Positions 1 through 8,213 of a DNA stretch of 64,000 bases are shown here, one piece after another. The notes below the pieces were generated by a model. That model was not told the origin of the DNA, searched no databases, and worked only from the letters and a program-made list of their open reading frames with translations. This DNA comes from Flaviaestuariibacter flavus (GTDB lineage Bacteria; Bacteroidota; Bacteroidia; Chitinophagales; Chitinophagaceae). The position numbers and the translations under genes were made by a program. The stretch spans positions 62,001-126,000 of the forward strand of contig NZ_SJZI01000046.1 of NCBI RefSeq assembly GCF_004337505.1, read 5' to 3'. Every line of letters starts with the position of its first letter. The first letter of the stretch is position 1.

Positions 1-1
1 C

Positions 2-79
2 GAATGGATGGGCACCATTCCCTACGAGATTATGACGGGTGTGAGCCAACGCGTGAAGCGGGTGTACTTCCAGGAATAA
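2..79 (+). CDS. alr: Alanine racemase, C-terminal end (partial)
   Basis: The window opens inside a reading frame that ends with a TAA at 77-79. The visible 25 residues include IPYEIMTGVSQRVKRVYF, which matches the C-terminal end of PLP-dependent alanine racemases, especially the Bacteroidota forms often fused to a MurF domain. The enzyme interconverts L- and D-alanine for peptidoglycan synthesis. The catalytic lysine and tyrosine lie upstream of the window, so activity and any MurF fusion cannot be judged. A separate murF lies at 51.2-52.5 kb. Confidence 0.8.
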   Translation, partial: EWMGTIPYEIMTGVSQRVKRVYFQE

Positions 80-100
80 GGATTCGCTAAATTGCCGCCG

Positions 101-700
101 ATGGAATTGCACCGGATCGTACAGGAGGCGCGCCGCCGAGAGGGACTTACGCAGGAAGAATTGGCGGAACGTACTGGCATTACTGTTCGTACCATCCAGC
201 GGATTGAGAGCGGCGAGACCACCCCGCGTGCTTTTACCCTTAAAACGATCGCTGAAGTTCTTGGACTTTCCTTGTCGGACCTGCAGCCTCCGGCGTCACC
301 CGCGCCCCCAGACGAGCCTTCGCCGCCGGCAGCCTCCGTACCCGCGGCACCAGGTGATGGAAACACCCATTTTCTCCGGTTTGTTTGCCTTTCCTGCTTT
401 AGCTGCCTGCTGCTGCCGATGGTGCATTTCCTGGTACCGCTTTTTATCTACCGCTCCCGAGCGTCCCTGCTGTCGGCCGAAGAGAAGCGCTTTGCCCGGC
501 GGGTGGTATTCGGGCAGATCTACTGGGTCATCGCGCTTGACCTGCTGCTCCTGCTGACCCTGGCCTGGAATCTCTGGCAGGGCCGCGAGGGGTGGCAGAT
601 CTCTTATATAACTACCACGCTCCTGCTCTATGCTGCCAACGCCATTCTGATTTTCTGGATGACGCGACAGGCGGGACGCTTGGAAGTGCCCCGCAAGTGA
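101..700 (+). CDS. XRE-family HTH protein with C-terminal membrane domain
   Basis: A 199-residue protein. Residues 1-62 form a Cro/C1-type helix-turn-helix (LTQEELAERTGITVRTIQRIESG). A Pro/Ala-rich linker follows, then three hydrophobic segments near residues 85-110, 130-155 and 165-190. The membrane part, with HFLVPLFIYRSR, recalls the small DUF4870/Tic20-like domain. I start at ATG 101 because it begins directly at the HTH; a TTG nine bases upstream is the alternative. The gene follows alr by 21 nt, so the two may be co-transcribed. A DNA-binding domain tethered to the membrane suggests a sensor-regulator, but no ligand or target can be inferred. Confidence 0.75.
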   Translation: MELHRIVQEARRREGLTQEELAERTGITVRTIQRIESGETTPRAFTLKTIAEVLGLSLSDLQPPASPAPPDEPSPPAASVPAAPGDGNTHFLRFVCLSCFSCLLLPMVHFLVPLFIYRSRASLLSAEEKRFARRVVFGQIYWVIALDLLLLLTLAWNLWQGREGWQISYITTTLLLYAANAILIFWMTRQAGRLEVPRK

Positions 701-712
701 TTGATAATCAGT

Positions 713-745
713 AAATGTCGGGTCAATGTCGGGTGAATGTCGATA
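713..745. repeat. 11-bp tandem repeat, about three copies
   Basis: Three successive 11-bp units share the core AATGTCGGGT, with divergence in the last copy. They lie just downstream of the HTH-membrane gene and upstream of the next promoter. Confidence 0.6.
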
Positions 746-766
746 CGAGGTGGCGCCGAGGCTCCC

Positions 767-774
767 TAGTTTCG
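767..774 (+). promoter_or_regulatory. -7 box TAGTTTCG for the aspartyl-protease-like gene
   Basis: An exact TAnnTTCG match to the Bacteroidota -7 element, 21 nt before ATG 796. No clear -33 TTTG is visible. Confidence 0.5.
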
Positions 775-795
775 TTGCATACAAAAAAAGTTGTC

Positions 796-1719
796 ATGCA
801 ACGAATGCTCCTGCTCCTGATCCTATCCTTCCTGCTGAACCGCCCGTCTTTTGCCCAAACCGGCAGGGCGCGTATCCTGCTCGCAGAGCGCGAAAGCGCG
901 GTTCCTTTCCGCTGGGTTTCAAGCCCGGCCCTGCCCAATTCGGCACTGTTGCTGCCCCTGCGCCTACCGGGCTGTCCCGAGACCTATTACCTCCAGTTCG
1001 ACCTCGGCGCGGCACAGTCGGTGCTGTACCGCGAGGCGTTCGATGACATTGCCGGCAAGTACCCGAAATCCTTTGAAAAGAAGGACGCTCTTATTTCGGT
1101 GCGCGACGCCCGCCTTGGTGCTGCCACACTCACGCTTGAAAATATGCCAACGCGCAGCTATGCCGGCAGCAACCCGCGTTGGAAAAAGGGCGCCATCAAC
1201 ATTATTGGCACCGCCGGCGCCGATCTGCTGGAAGGCCGGACCGTACTGATTGATTACCCCGGCGGGCGCCTCCTGCTGAATGCCGATACCACTACCCTTG
1301 GCAGCGTTGAGCGTTACAGTCTTGTATACGCGCAGGGACGGATCCTGCTGCCCGCCCAGGTGGAAGGCGAACGCAAGCTCCTCATCTTCGATAGCGGGTC
1401 GAGTGCTTTCTCCCTGCTCACCGATGCGGAAACAGCGGTACGCATTGCCACCCCGGGATCGGTGGCAACACAGGTAACCGTGCGGTCCTGGGACCACAAT
1501 ATGACCGCCAACAGCTTCCCCACCACGGCTACGGTACGCCTGGCCGGGCGGGAGCTGCCGCTTGGCATCGTTACGTACATGGAAGGAGCAACGGAGCAGC
1601 AGGTGCGCAGTATGAAGGCCCTCGGTATCGGCGGCATGACCGGCAACCGTCTTTTTCTGAAGCACCGCCTCCTGCTGGACCTGCAGCGCCGCCAGTTTGC
1701 GCTGCTCGATCCGCGATGA
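796..1719 (+). CDS. Secreted retropepsin-like aspartyl protease homologue
   Basis: A 307-residue protein with an N-terminal signal peptide ending near FAQ (residue ~21). Two lobes each carry an aspartyl-protease-like motif: FDLGAAQS in the N-terminal half and FDSGSSAFS in the C-terminal half. This is the two-lobed layout of pepsin/retropepsin-like proteins. The second motif is a good D-S/T-G match, while the first has Leu in place of Thr/Ser, so catalysis is uncertain. I start at ATG 796 because it gives a clean signal peptide and lies just after a promoter box; an upstream ATG at 715 would add 27 residues without support. The substrate is unknown and the protein is probably periplasmic. Confidence 0.65.
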   Translation: MQRMLLLLILSFLLNRPSFAQTGRARILLAERESAVPFRWVSSPALPNSALLLPLRLPGCPETYYLQFDLGAAQSVLYREAFDDIAGKYPKSFEKKDALISVRDARLGAATLTLENMPTRSYAGSNPRWKKGAINIIGTAGADLLEGRTVLIDYPGGRLLLNADTTTLGSVERYSLVYAQGRILLPAQVEGERKLLIFDSGSSAFSLLTDAETAVRIATPGSVATQVTVRSWDHNMTANSFPTTATVRLAGRELPLGIVTYMEGATEQQVRSMKALGIGGMTGNRLFLKHRLLLDLQRRQFALLDPR

Positions 1720-1741
1720 CTGGATTCCGTACCTTCCGGCC

Positions 1742-2248
1742 ATGAGCATCAGCAAGGAGCCGCGCGTCGTGCGGACTGAAGAAAAGAAGCTGGCGGGGCG
1801 CCGCCTGGAGATGTCTTTTTCGCACAACCGCACCTTTGAGTTGTGGACCACCTTCATGCCGAAGCGGCGGCACTTTACCAATGCCGTGAACGAGTATCTC
1901 TATAGTCTCCAGATATATCCCGACACGAACTTTTTCCGGCAGTTCGACCCGAAGCGAACCTTTGTGAAATGGGCGCTGCTGGAAGTTGCGGACTACATCA
2001 GCCTGCCCGACGGGATGGAGCCCTTCCTGCTGCCGGGCGGTGAATATGCCGTATTCGATTTCAAAGGTTCTTCGGCGCAGGCCCAAAACGCATTCCAGTA
2101 TATCTACGGGGAATGGCTGCCGGCATCGGGCTACGAGCTCGACGACCGCCCGCACTTCGAATTACTGGGAAGTAAGTACCGGCGCGAGGATCCGCAATCG
2201 GAAGAAGAGATCTGGATACCGGTGCGGCTGCCCGGCGTTTTTCAGTAG
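1742..2248 (+). CDS. GyrI-like / AraC effector-binding-domain protein
   Basis: A 168-residue soluble protein with no signal peptide. The pattern EYLYSLQIYP..., a central hydrophobic strand, then GGEYAVFDFKGSSAQAQNAFQYIYGEWLPASGYELDDRPHFELL (key residues 95-140) is typical of stand-alone GyrI-like small-molecule-binding domains. These occur as the effector domain of AraC/MerR regulators and bind cationic or hydrophobic ligands. No DNA-binding domain is attached. ATG 1742 is preferred over a TTG at 1697 that lies inside the upstream gene. A near-match promoter box TACCTTCC ends four bases before it. Confidence 0.65.
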   Translation: MSISKEPRVVRTEEKKLAGRRLEMSFSHNRTFELWTTFMPKRRHFTNAVNEYLYSLQIYPDTNFFRQFDPKRTFVKWALLEVADYISLPDGMEPFLLPGGEYAVFDFKGSSAQAQNAFQYIYGEWLPASGYELDDRPHFELLGSKYRREDPQSEEEIWIPVRLPGVFQ

Positions 2249-2282
2249 CTTTCCCGGAGCCTTCTATAGTCATTGCACTGTT

Positions 2283-2819
2283 ATGCAACTACAAGCCATC
2301 AACGAACCCGGTATCCTCGACGAGCTGCAATTGCCGGCCGACGGCAAACGCCGCGGCCCCTGGTGGGTCATCGCTATCCTCGTGTGCCTGGGTTTATGCT
2401 ACATGAGCATTATCTATAGGTCGGGTAATTTCCTTGTGCGCAACGATGCTTTCCGGCAAGGGAACCCCTGGCTGCTGCTGGTGATGTACAGCGGCGCACT
2501 TTTCCGGGTACTGATTATGGCGCTGGTGCTGCGGCGCAGCCGCTGGGCATGGCCCCTTCTTTTTGCCGAGCTCGTTTTCGGTACCCTGCTCTCGCTGGCG
2601 CAGCAGCTGCGTTTCGGAAGCACGGCCGAGCCCGTTATGCTGGTTATTATTGGTGTGGTGCTGCTCCTCCGCTTTTTGTGTATCGGCGGCCTCCTGCACC
2701 GGCGTGCACTTGCGCATTTCGGCACGCCATCCGGGTGGCGCCTTCCGGCAGCGGTGGCCGGTATTCTGCTGGCGACGGCTTATTGGGTCTATGTTTTCAA
2801 GCAGGTGCTGCACGGGTAA
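2283..2819 (+). CDS. Uncharacterised four-helix membrane protein
   Basis: A 178-residue protein with a short hydrophilic N-terminus (~25 residues) and four strongly hydrophobic segments near residues 27-45, 63-85, 115-135 and 155-172. I do not recognise a family. It follows the GyrI-like gene by 34 nt on the same strand and may share its transcript. Confidence 0.6.
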   Translation: MQLQAINEPGILDELQLPADGKRRGPWWVIAILVCLGLCYMSIIYRSGNFLVRNDAFRQGNPWLLLVMYSGALFRVLIMALVLRRSRWAWPLLFAELVFGTLLSLAQQLRFGSTAEPVMLVIIGVVLLLRFLCIGGLLHRRALAHFGTPSGWRLPAAVAGILLATAYWVYVFKQVLHG

Positions 2820-2874
2820 GCCCAATTTAACAAGACCCCGGCGCCAACACCCGCAGCAGTGGCGGCGGCTTCCT

Positions 2875-2882
2875 TATCTTTG
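2875..2882 (+). promoter_or_regulatory. -7 box TATCTTTG for lspA
   Basis: Exact match to TAnnTTTG, 41 nt before the GTG start of lspA. Confidence 0.55.
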
Positions 2883-2923
2883 GCGCCCCCGGCGACAGGC
2901 GCCGGGAAATCTAAATCGGCACC

Positions 2924-3595
2924 GTGAAACTCAGAACTCCCATATTAATCATCCTGCTGGTGATCTTCGTCGACCAGGCGCTTAAGATCTGGATCAAAAC
3001 GCATTACACCTTCGGGGAAGTCACCCGGCTCGGCGGCTTTTCGTGGGCCCGCCTTTATTTCATCGAAAACGAAGGCATGGCCTGGGGCTGGAAGTTCGGT
3101 GGCTCCTGGGGCAAGACAATCCTGACCCTCTTCCGCCTGATCGCCGTCGGCTTCGGCACCTGGTATATCGGGCGCGTAGTGAAGCAGGGTTATACGCGCG
3201 GCTTTATCGTCTGCGCGGCGCTGATCTATGCCGGCGCCCTCGGCAACCTCATCGACTCGATGGTTTACGGCGTGGTCTTCTCCGCATCCGATTATTCCAC
3301 CGTGGCCACGGCTTTCCCCCCGGGCGGCGGCTATTCGGGCTTCCTGCACGGACGGGTGGTAGACATGCTTTATTTTCCCTTTATCGAAAACGGTACCTGG
3401 CCCAAATGGATGCCTTTCGTTGGCGGCGAAACCTTTACGTTCTTCAGCCCCATCTTCAACGTGGCCGACGCGGCGATATCGGTGGGTGTCATCACGCTGC
3501 TGCTGTTTCAAAAACGCTTCCTGCATAAAGAAACGCCCAAGCCGGTAACCACCCCTGGTGTTACGCACGCGGAAAACGCGAAAGCCGCGGAATAA
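2924..3595 (+). CDS. lspA: Lipoprotein signal peptidase (signal peptidase II)
   Basis: A 223-residue inner-membrane aspartic protease that cleaves prolipoprotein signal peptides before the lipidated cysteine. Four membrane segments and the family motifs are visible: VDQALK near residue 17, GALGNLID (105-111), the catalytic Asp in GRVVDMLYF (D147) and the second catalytic Asp in FNVADAAI (D182). The stretch between GNLID and VVD is about 30 residues longer than in the E. coli enzyme. The start is GTG at 2924. At least six lipoproteins in this window are potential substrates. Confidence 0.93.
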   Translation: MKLRTPILIILLVIFVDQALKIWIKTHYTFGEVTRLGGFSWARLYFIENEGMAWGWKFGGSWGKTILTLFRLIAVGFGTWYIGRVVKQGYTRGFIVCAALIYAGALGNLIDSMVYGVVFSASDYSTVATAFPPGGGYSGFLHGRVVDMLYFPFIENGTWPKWMPFVGGETFTFFSPIFNVADAAISVGVITLLLFQKRFLHKETPKPVTTPGVTHAENAKAAE

Positions 3596-3609
3596 ATAAA
3601 TGACAAAGA

Positions 3610-3636
3610 GGCCCCGCAACGCGGGGCCTTCTTCGT
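3610..3636 (+). terminator. Terminator after lspA
   Basis: GGCCCCGC / GCGGGGCC stem (3610-3628) with an AAC loop and a following T-rich stretch. Confidence 0.8.
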
Positions 3637-3641
3637 TACAA

Positions 3642-3670
3642 CAACGCCCTTTGCAAAGCAAAGGGCGTTG
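3642..3670. terminator. Bidirectional terminator between lspA and fumC
   Basis: An 11-bp perfect inverted repeat (CAACGCCCTTT / AAAGGGCGTTG) with a 7-nt centre, placed between the convergent lspA and fumC genes. It most likely ends fumC. Confidence 0.65.
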
Positions 3671-3703
3671 TCTATTCTTACTTCTTTATTCCATGTTCTT
3701 TGT

Positions 3704-5113
3704 TCACTTGTTCTCCAGCTTTCCAACCATGTTGGCGGGAACCACCCATTGGTCGAATTCTTCGGGAGAAACATAACCCAGCTTCACGGCCATTTCCTTC
3801 AGCGTGGTGCCTTCCTTGTGCGCTTTCTGCGCGATCTCGGCGGCCTTGTAGTAGCCGATCTTGGTGTTGAGCGCGGTAACCAGCATCAGCGAGTTGCTCA
3901 CGTGCTTCTCGATGTTGGCTTCGATGGGCTCGATGCCGGCGGCGCACTTGTGGGTGAAGCTCACGCAGCCGTCGCCGATGAGGCGGGCGCTGTGCAGGAA
4001 GTTGTAGATCATCATCGGCTTGAACACGTTGAGCTCGAAGTGGCCCATGGAGCCGCCGACGTTGATGGCCACGTCGTTGCCGAGTACCTGCGCCGCGATC
4101 ATGGTGAGGGCTTCCACCTGGGTGGGGTTCACCTTGCCGGGCATGATGGAGGAGCCGGGCTCGTTGTCGGGGATCATGATCTCGCCGATGCCGGAGCGGG
4201 GGCCGGAAGAAAGCATACGGATGTCGTTGGCGATCTTCATCAGCGATACGGCTACGGTCTTCAGCGCGCCATGGCTTTCCACGATGGCATCGTGGGCGGC
4301 GAGGGCTTCAAATTTATTTTCGGCGGTAACAAAGGGCAGTCCCGTCAGCGCGGCGATGTGCTTCGCTACGTTCTCGGAGTAACCTTCGGGGGTGTTGATG
4401 CCGGTGCCCACCGCGGTGCCGCCGAGGGCGAGCTCCGAAAGGTGGGGGAGGGTGTTGCGCAAGGCGCGCAGGCCGTGATCGAGCTGCGACACGTAGCCCG
4501 AGAACTCCTGGCCCAGGGTCAGCGGTGTGGCATCCATGAAGTGCGTGCGGCCGATCTTCACCACGTTCATAAAGGCCTTGCTCTTTTCGGCGAGCGTGTT
4601 GCGCAGCAGCTCGATGCCGGGGATCGTCGTTTCCACGAGCATCTTGTAGGCGGCGATGTGCATGGCCGTGGGGAAGGTGTCGTTCGACGACTGCGACTTG
4701 TTGACGTCGTCGTTGGGATGCAGCACCTTGTCTTTGTCGGTCAGCTGGCCGCCCGACAGCACGTGGGCGCGGTAGGCCACCACCTCGTTTACGTTCATAT
4801 TGCTTTGGGTACCGGAGCCGGTCTGCCACACCACGAGCGGGAAGGCTTCGTCGCCCAGTTTGCCTTCAAGGATCTCGTCGCACACGCGGCTGATGAGCTC
4901 CATCTTTTCCTTGGGCAGCACGCCGGCCTCGAAGTTGGTGATGGCGGCGGCCTTCTTCAGGTAGGCAAAGGCGCGGATGATCTCGCGGGGCATGCGGTTG
5001 ATGTCCTGTGCAATGCGGAAGTTATCGATGCTGCGCTGCGTCTGCGCACCATAGATGGCGTCTGCAGGAACCTGCACCTCGCCCATCGTATCTTTTTCAA
5101 TGCGGTACTCCAT
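3704..5113 (-). CDS. fumC: Class II fumarate hydratase
   Basis: A 469-residue cytosolic TCA-cycle enzyme catalysing reversible hydration of fumarate to L-malate. The superfamily signature [10 protein letters not shown] is at residues 320-329, and the conserved [10 protein letters not shown] (catalytic-region His 191) and [10 protein letters not shown] (98-107) are present. The length matches the usual ~465 residues. The frame is open a further 52 codons upstream, but the start at 5113 ([11 protein letters not shown]) fits the family N-terminus and lies 20 nt after a good promoter box. Confidence 0.95.
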   Translation of the reverse strand: MEYRIEKDTMGEVQVPADAIYGAQTQRSIDNFRIAQDINRMPREIIRAFAYLKKAAAITNFEAGVLPKEKMELISRVCDEILEGKLGDEAFPLVVWQTGSGTQSNMNVNEVVAYRAHVLSGGQLTDKDKVLHPNDDVNKSQSSNDTFPTAMHIAAYKMLVETTIPGIELLRNTLAEKSKAFMNVVKIGRTHFMDATPLTLGQEFSGYVSQLDHGLRALRNTLPHLSELALGGTAVGTGINTPEGYSENVAKHIAALTGLPFVTAENKFEALAAHDAIVESHGALKTVAVSLMKIANDIRMLSSGPRSGIGEIMIPDNEPGSSIMPGKVNPTQVEALTMIAAQVLGNDVAINVGGSMGHFELNVFKPMMIYNFLHSARLIGDGCVSFTHKCAAGIEPIEANIEKHVSNSLMLVTALNTKIGYYKAAEIAQKAHKEGTTLKEMAVKLGYVSPEEFDQWVVPANMVGKLENK

Positions 5114-5133
5114 ATGGGGTTGTTTTTGCGCGC

Positions 5134-5141
5134 CAAAGATA
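5134..5141 (-). promoter_or_regulatory. -7 box TATCTTTG for fumC
   Basis: Exact TAnnTTTG match on the minus strand, 20 nt upstream of the fumC start. It supports 5113 as the true start. Confidence 0.6.
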
Positions 5142-5192
5142 GGGACCGGGCCCCAGCGCCTTAAGTGGTTTTGTTTTTGATAGGTTTCCGGC

Positions 5193-5819
5193 ATGAAAAC
5201 GCCGTATATCGCCCTTTTCCTGCTCGCGGCCTGTGGCGCCCCGAGGGGAACCGATCCCGGCTGGACCACCGTACCCGATACGCTGCAGGCATCTGATTCG
5301 GGACAGGCCTATGCCGACACCGTCCGTACAGAAATGGTCCGTGCTGACAGTCACCGCGTTAACCGCACCGGCCTTAACGACACCGCCATTGTAGCAAAGG
5401 CCCAGGGCATCGATACCCGCAACGTGCGCCCCGACGAGTTGCTCGCCTTTGCCAAAACCCTGATCGGGACGCCCTATGTTTACGGTTCTACAAATCCGAA
5501 AGTGGGCTTCGATTGCTCGGGCTTCATTACCTACGTATTCAATCATTTCAACATCAAAGTGCCACGTTCCTCGATCGACTTTACCGCCGTCGGTCCTACG
5601 ATCGACACCGCGGCCGCGCGGCCCGGAGACCTTATCTTATTTACCGGCACCAACCCGCAGGAGCGTGACGTCGGTCATATGGGTATCGTTGTAAGCCGCG
5701 ACCCATCGGGGCTGCAGTTCATTCATTCCACCTCGGGTAAGATACACGGGGTAACGATCACGCCATTCAACGATTATTACAAGACACGTTTTGTGCGGGT
5801 GGCGCGGGTGTTTCCGTAG
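5193..5819 (+). CDS. NlpC/P60-family cysteine peptidase lipoprotein
   Basis: A 208-residue protein that begins with a lipoprotein signal (LLAAC lipobox, Cys near residue 14). A ~75-residue Asp/Thr-rich linker follows, then an NlpC/P60 domain from residue ~85. The catalytic triad is visible as Cys in FDCSGF, His in VGHMGIV and a third polar residue in FIHSTS. Such enzymes cut D-Glu-gamma-diaminopimelate or related bonds in peptidoglycan stem peptides. It is probably anchored to an envelope membrane facing the periplasm. A box-like TAGGTTTC ends four bases before the ATG. Confidence 0.88.
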   Translation: MKTPYIALFLLAACGAPRGTDPGWTTVPDTLQASDSGQAYADTVRTEMVRADSHRVNRTGLNDTAIVAKAQGIDTRNVRPDELLAFAKTLIGTPYVYGSTNPKVGFDCSGFITYVFNHFNIKVPRSSIDFTAVGPTIDTAAARPGDLILFTGTNPQERDVGHMGIVVSRDPSGLQFIHSTSGKIHGVTITPFNDYYKTRFVRVARVFP

Positions 5820-5823
5820 GCCA

Positions 5824-7227
5824 TCAGCGCTCTGCAACCGGCGGCTCTTTTTCTTCCAGCTTTTGAATGGTCCGGTGTGCGCGGGCGAGCCGGATCCGGT
5901 TATTTTTTGCTACCAGCCTGTGCGTGAGCCAGTGTTCGACCTTGTGGTGAAGCGGAACGAGGATCGCGGCGAGGCCCACCATAATCACCAACATCAGGAT
6001 GGGCGAATGGTGGGTCATCGAACCGATATATGGATGGAGCAACAGGTTCAGAAACTCGAACAGGATCAGCAGCGACACTACGCCCAGGAACCGGATCGCT
6101 TTTTCATTGGCAACTGCGGTGTGGCTGAAGGCCAGGAAGCCGGCGATGATGGTTACAAGGGCCAACGCGATTCCTGCGTATTGCAGGTTGTGCTTTCGTT
6201 CTTCTTCTGCTTCGGCATGTTTCCTCGCTTCTTCCTGCTCGCGGAGTGTTTCGTTGAACGACATATCCTTGATGGCGTTCAACTTGTCCTTGTTGTAAAT
6301 CGAATCCTGGTACGCAAGCTGCAACGTTGCGTAGTAATAGGCGCTATCATAGCGATGCAGATTGTTGTAGATCTTCTGCAGCTGTGCCACGTTCTCGAGC
6401 AGAGGCCTTTTTGCCTGGCTTGCCTTGGCACTCACTAATCCCTGCAATGCCATCCGGCGTGCCTGTGCAAGCATCCCTTTTTTCAGAAGATACTCGCTGT
6501 AGTATCTCGCGGTCATGGCATCAACGTAGGTGTAGCTGGTGCCCGTGCTGTCGATGCTGTTCCGGAAAAAGCTTTCCGCCAGCAGGTCGTTGCCTTTTTC
6601 TGCATACACCTGTCCGATCACAGACGACATGATTTTCGACCTTGAGTCATGATATTTAACCGTAAGCTCGAAGGCCGGTTGGGCATAGAATAGTGCTGAA
6701 TCCAGCTGATGCGTTTCCAGGAAGATCAGCGCCGCAAAGTACTGCACCATTAGGTAGTAAGGATTTTTCGATGTGGCACGCGCGCGAACCCTCCATAAAT
6801 AACGCTGGGCTTCGGCGTAATTCTGCAGGTCAAAATTCATCGATGCCAGCCCCGTCTCAATATAATTGATGGCCTTGGGATATTCCGCTTCCGCGATCCG
6901 CAGTGCTTTTAACAGGTATTCCATTTCCTGCCGGGAATCGGTGCGATAGTCAAAGTACGTCGCGGCAAAATTATAGGCGACCATTTTCAGACTGTCGTTG
7001 CCTGATTTTACTGCATCCAGAAGCAGTGTATCCACCTGTAAGCGCGCACGGTCCAATTGTCCATTTATCAGCAACTGGTTCAAAAGCAGACCGCGCAGCC
7101 GAAACTTTGGTTGCAATGCTTCAGTTCGGTTCAACACACGTTGAATGGAGTCGATTTTTGGTGTCCCTTGTGCCGATACTGCAAACGACAAAGCGAGAAG
7201 GGCCACCAGTAGCCGGATCTTTCTCAT
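5824..7227 (-). CDS. TPR-repeat membrane protein without an output domain
   Basis: A 467-residue protein with a signal peptide (ends near SAQ, residue 20). About 300 residues of helical tetratricopeptide-like repeats follow, with many Y/A/L pairs (e.g. LDSALFYAQPAF). A charged coiled-coil-like EEARKHAEAEEERKH segment precedes three hydrophobic segments near residues 345-365, 375-395 and 405-425. A basic cytoplasmic tail closes it. The layout copies the sensor half of Bacteroidota TPR histidine kinases, but no kinase or HTH domain follows. It is convergent with the NlpC/P60 gene, with 4 nt between the stops. Function unknown; sensing or scaffolding is an inference. Confidence 0.65.
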   Translation of the reverse strand: MRKIRLLVALLALSFAVSAQGTPKIDSIQRVLNRTEALQPKFRLRGLLLNQLLINGQLDRARLQVDTLLLDAVKSGNDSLKMVAYNFAATYFDYRTDSRQEMEYLLKALRIAEAEYPKAINYIETGLASMNFDLQNYAEAQRYLWRVRARATSKNPYYLMVQYFAALIFLETHQLDSALFYAQPAFELTVKYHDSRSKIMSSVIGQVYAEKGNDLLAESFFRNSIDSTGTSYTYVDAMTARYYSEYLLKKGMLAQARRMALQGLVSAKASQAKRPLLENVAQLQKIYNNLHRYDSAYYYATLQLAYQDSIYNKDKLNAIKDMSFNETLREQEEARKHAEAEEERKHNLQYAGIALALVTIIAGFLAFSHTAVANEKAIRFLGVVSLLILFEFLNLLLHPYIGSMTHHSPILMLVIMVGLAAILVPLHHKVEHWLTHRLVAKNNRIRLARAHRTIQKLEEKEPPVAER

Positions 7228-7249
7228 TGCACTGATTAGTTTTGGTCTA

Positions 7250-7257
7250 CGAAAGTA
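7250..7257 (-). promoter_or_regulatory. -7 box TACTTTCG for the TPR gene
   Basis: Exact TAnnTTCG match on the minus strand, 22 nt before the start at 7227. Confidence 0.5.
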
Positions 7258-7340
7258 GGCTTTCCGGCACAGGAGCCGGATTTTGAGGTGTAGAACTGAT
7301 CCGACAGCTCTCTTGGATCGCTGGCGAGGCGTAAATACAA

Positions 7341-7366
7341 AAGCGCCCGGAATGTCCGGGCGCTTT
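7341..7366 (-). terminator. Terminator after the crotonase gene
   Basis: AGCGCCCGGA / TCCGGGCGCT hairpin, read on the minus strand and followed by a T-rich run, 21 nt beyond the crotonase stop. Confidence 0.8.
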
Positions 7367-7386
7367 ATGTGTGCAATCTATCCGGA

Positions 7387-8163
7387 TTACTTGCCGGCAA
7401 ATTGAGCTTTCCGCTTTTCGAGGAATGCACTCGTTCCCTCGCGCATATCCTCGGTGCCGAAGCAGGCGGCAAAAGAGCTGACCTCGGTTTCAAAACCGTT
7501 TTGCGTTTCATCATATACCGCGTTGGCGGCCTTGATGCAGTGCCCGACGGCGAGCGGTGCCTTGGTGCCGATCAGCTCGAGCAGGGAACGTGTTTTAGCC
7601 AGCAGTTCGTCCTGCGGTACCACGTGGTTCACCAGGCCCCACTGCAGCGCGGTTTGCGCGTCGATCATATTGCCGGTGAGTATCAGCTCCAGCGCCCGCC
7701 CTTTGCCTACCAGTTGCACAAGTCGTTGCGTGCCGCCATAAGCCGGGATGATGCCCAGGTTTACTTCGGGCTGCCCGAAGCGGGCATTTTCCGCGGCAAG
7801 GCGGAAATGGCAACTCATGCTCAGTTCGCAGCCGCCGCCAAGGGCAAAGCCATTGACCGCCGCGACAATAGGTTTACTGCAGCGCTCAATGCGGCTGAAT
7901 ACGTTTTGGCCGCGGCGCGCCAGTTCGGCAGCTTCCTGTTGGGAGAGACCAACAAACTCGCTGATATCGGCGCCCGCGACAAAGCTTTTCGGACCTGCGC
8001 CGGTAATGTAGGCCGACTTGATTTCAGGGTTTGTTTCGATCTCAGTCACCACAGAGAAGAGATCATCCATCACCTCTTTATTGAGGGCATTCAGCTTTTC
8101 GGGGCGGTTGATGGTGACGGCCAGCACACCGGCCTCCAGTTGCGTCACAAGCGTTTGGTACAT
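7387..8163 (-). CDS. Enoyl-CoA hydratase/isomerase (crotonase) family protein
   Basis: A 258-residue soluble enzyme with the full crotonase fold. The oxyanion-hole region FVAGADISE and both catalytic-glutamate motifs, GGGCELSM and GQPEVNLGIIPAYGGTQRL, are present, so hydratase activity on 2-enoyl-CoA is likely. The next gene upstream on the strand encodes a methylmalonyl-CoA mutase-type B12-binding protein, hinting at acyl-CoA metabolism. Exact substrate cannot be told from sequence; short-chain enoyl-CoA (3-hydroxybutyryl-CoA dehydratase) is the best guess. Confidence 0.9.
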   Translation of the reverse strand: MYQTLVTQLEAGVLAVTINRPEKLNALNKEVMDDLFSVVTEIETNPEIKSAYITGAGPKSFVAGADISEFVGLSQQEAAELARRGQNVFSRIERCSKPIVAAVNGFALGGGCELSMSCHFRLAAENARFGQPEVNLGIIPAYGGTQRLVQLVGKGRALELILTGNMIDAQTALQWGLVNHVVPQDELLAKTRSLLELIGTKAPLAVGHCIKAANAVYDETQNGFETEVSSFAACFGTEDMREGTSAFLEKRKAQFAGK

Positions 8164-8179
8164 GGCAATTCAATTTGGG

Positions 8180-8187
8180 CAAAGGTA
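8180..8187 (-). promoter_or_regulatory. -7 box TACCTTTG for the crotonase gene
   Basis: Exact TAnnTTTG match on the minus strand, 16 nt before the start codon. It suggests the crotonase gene has its own promoter. Confidence 0.55.
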
Positions 8188-8213
8188 GGCGTTCGGTCAT
8201 CGGCCATCAGCCA

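Noticed and set aside
3668-5164. A 498-codon plus-strand frame opposite fumC
   Set aside because: It is the antisense of a conserved enzyme; the His/Gly/Val-rich translation is a composition artefact.
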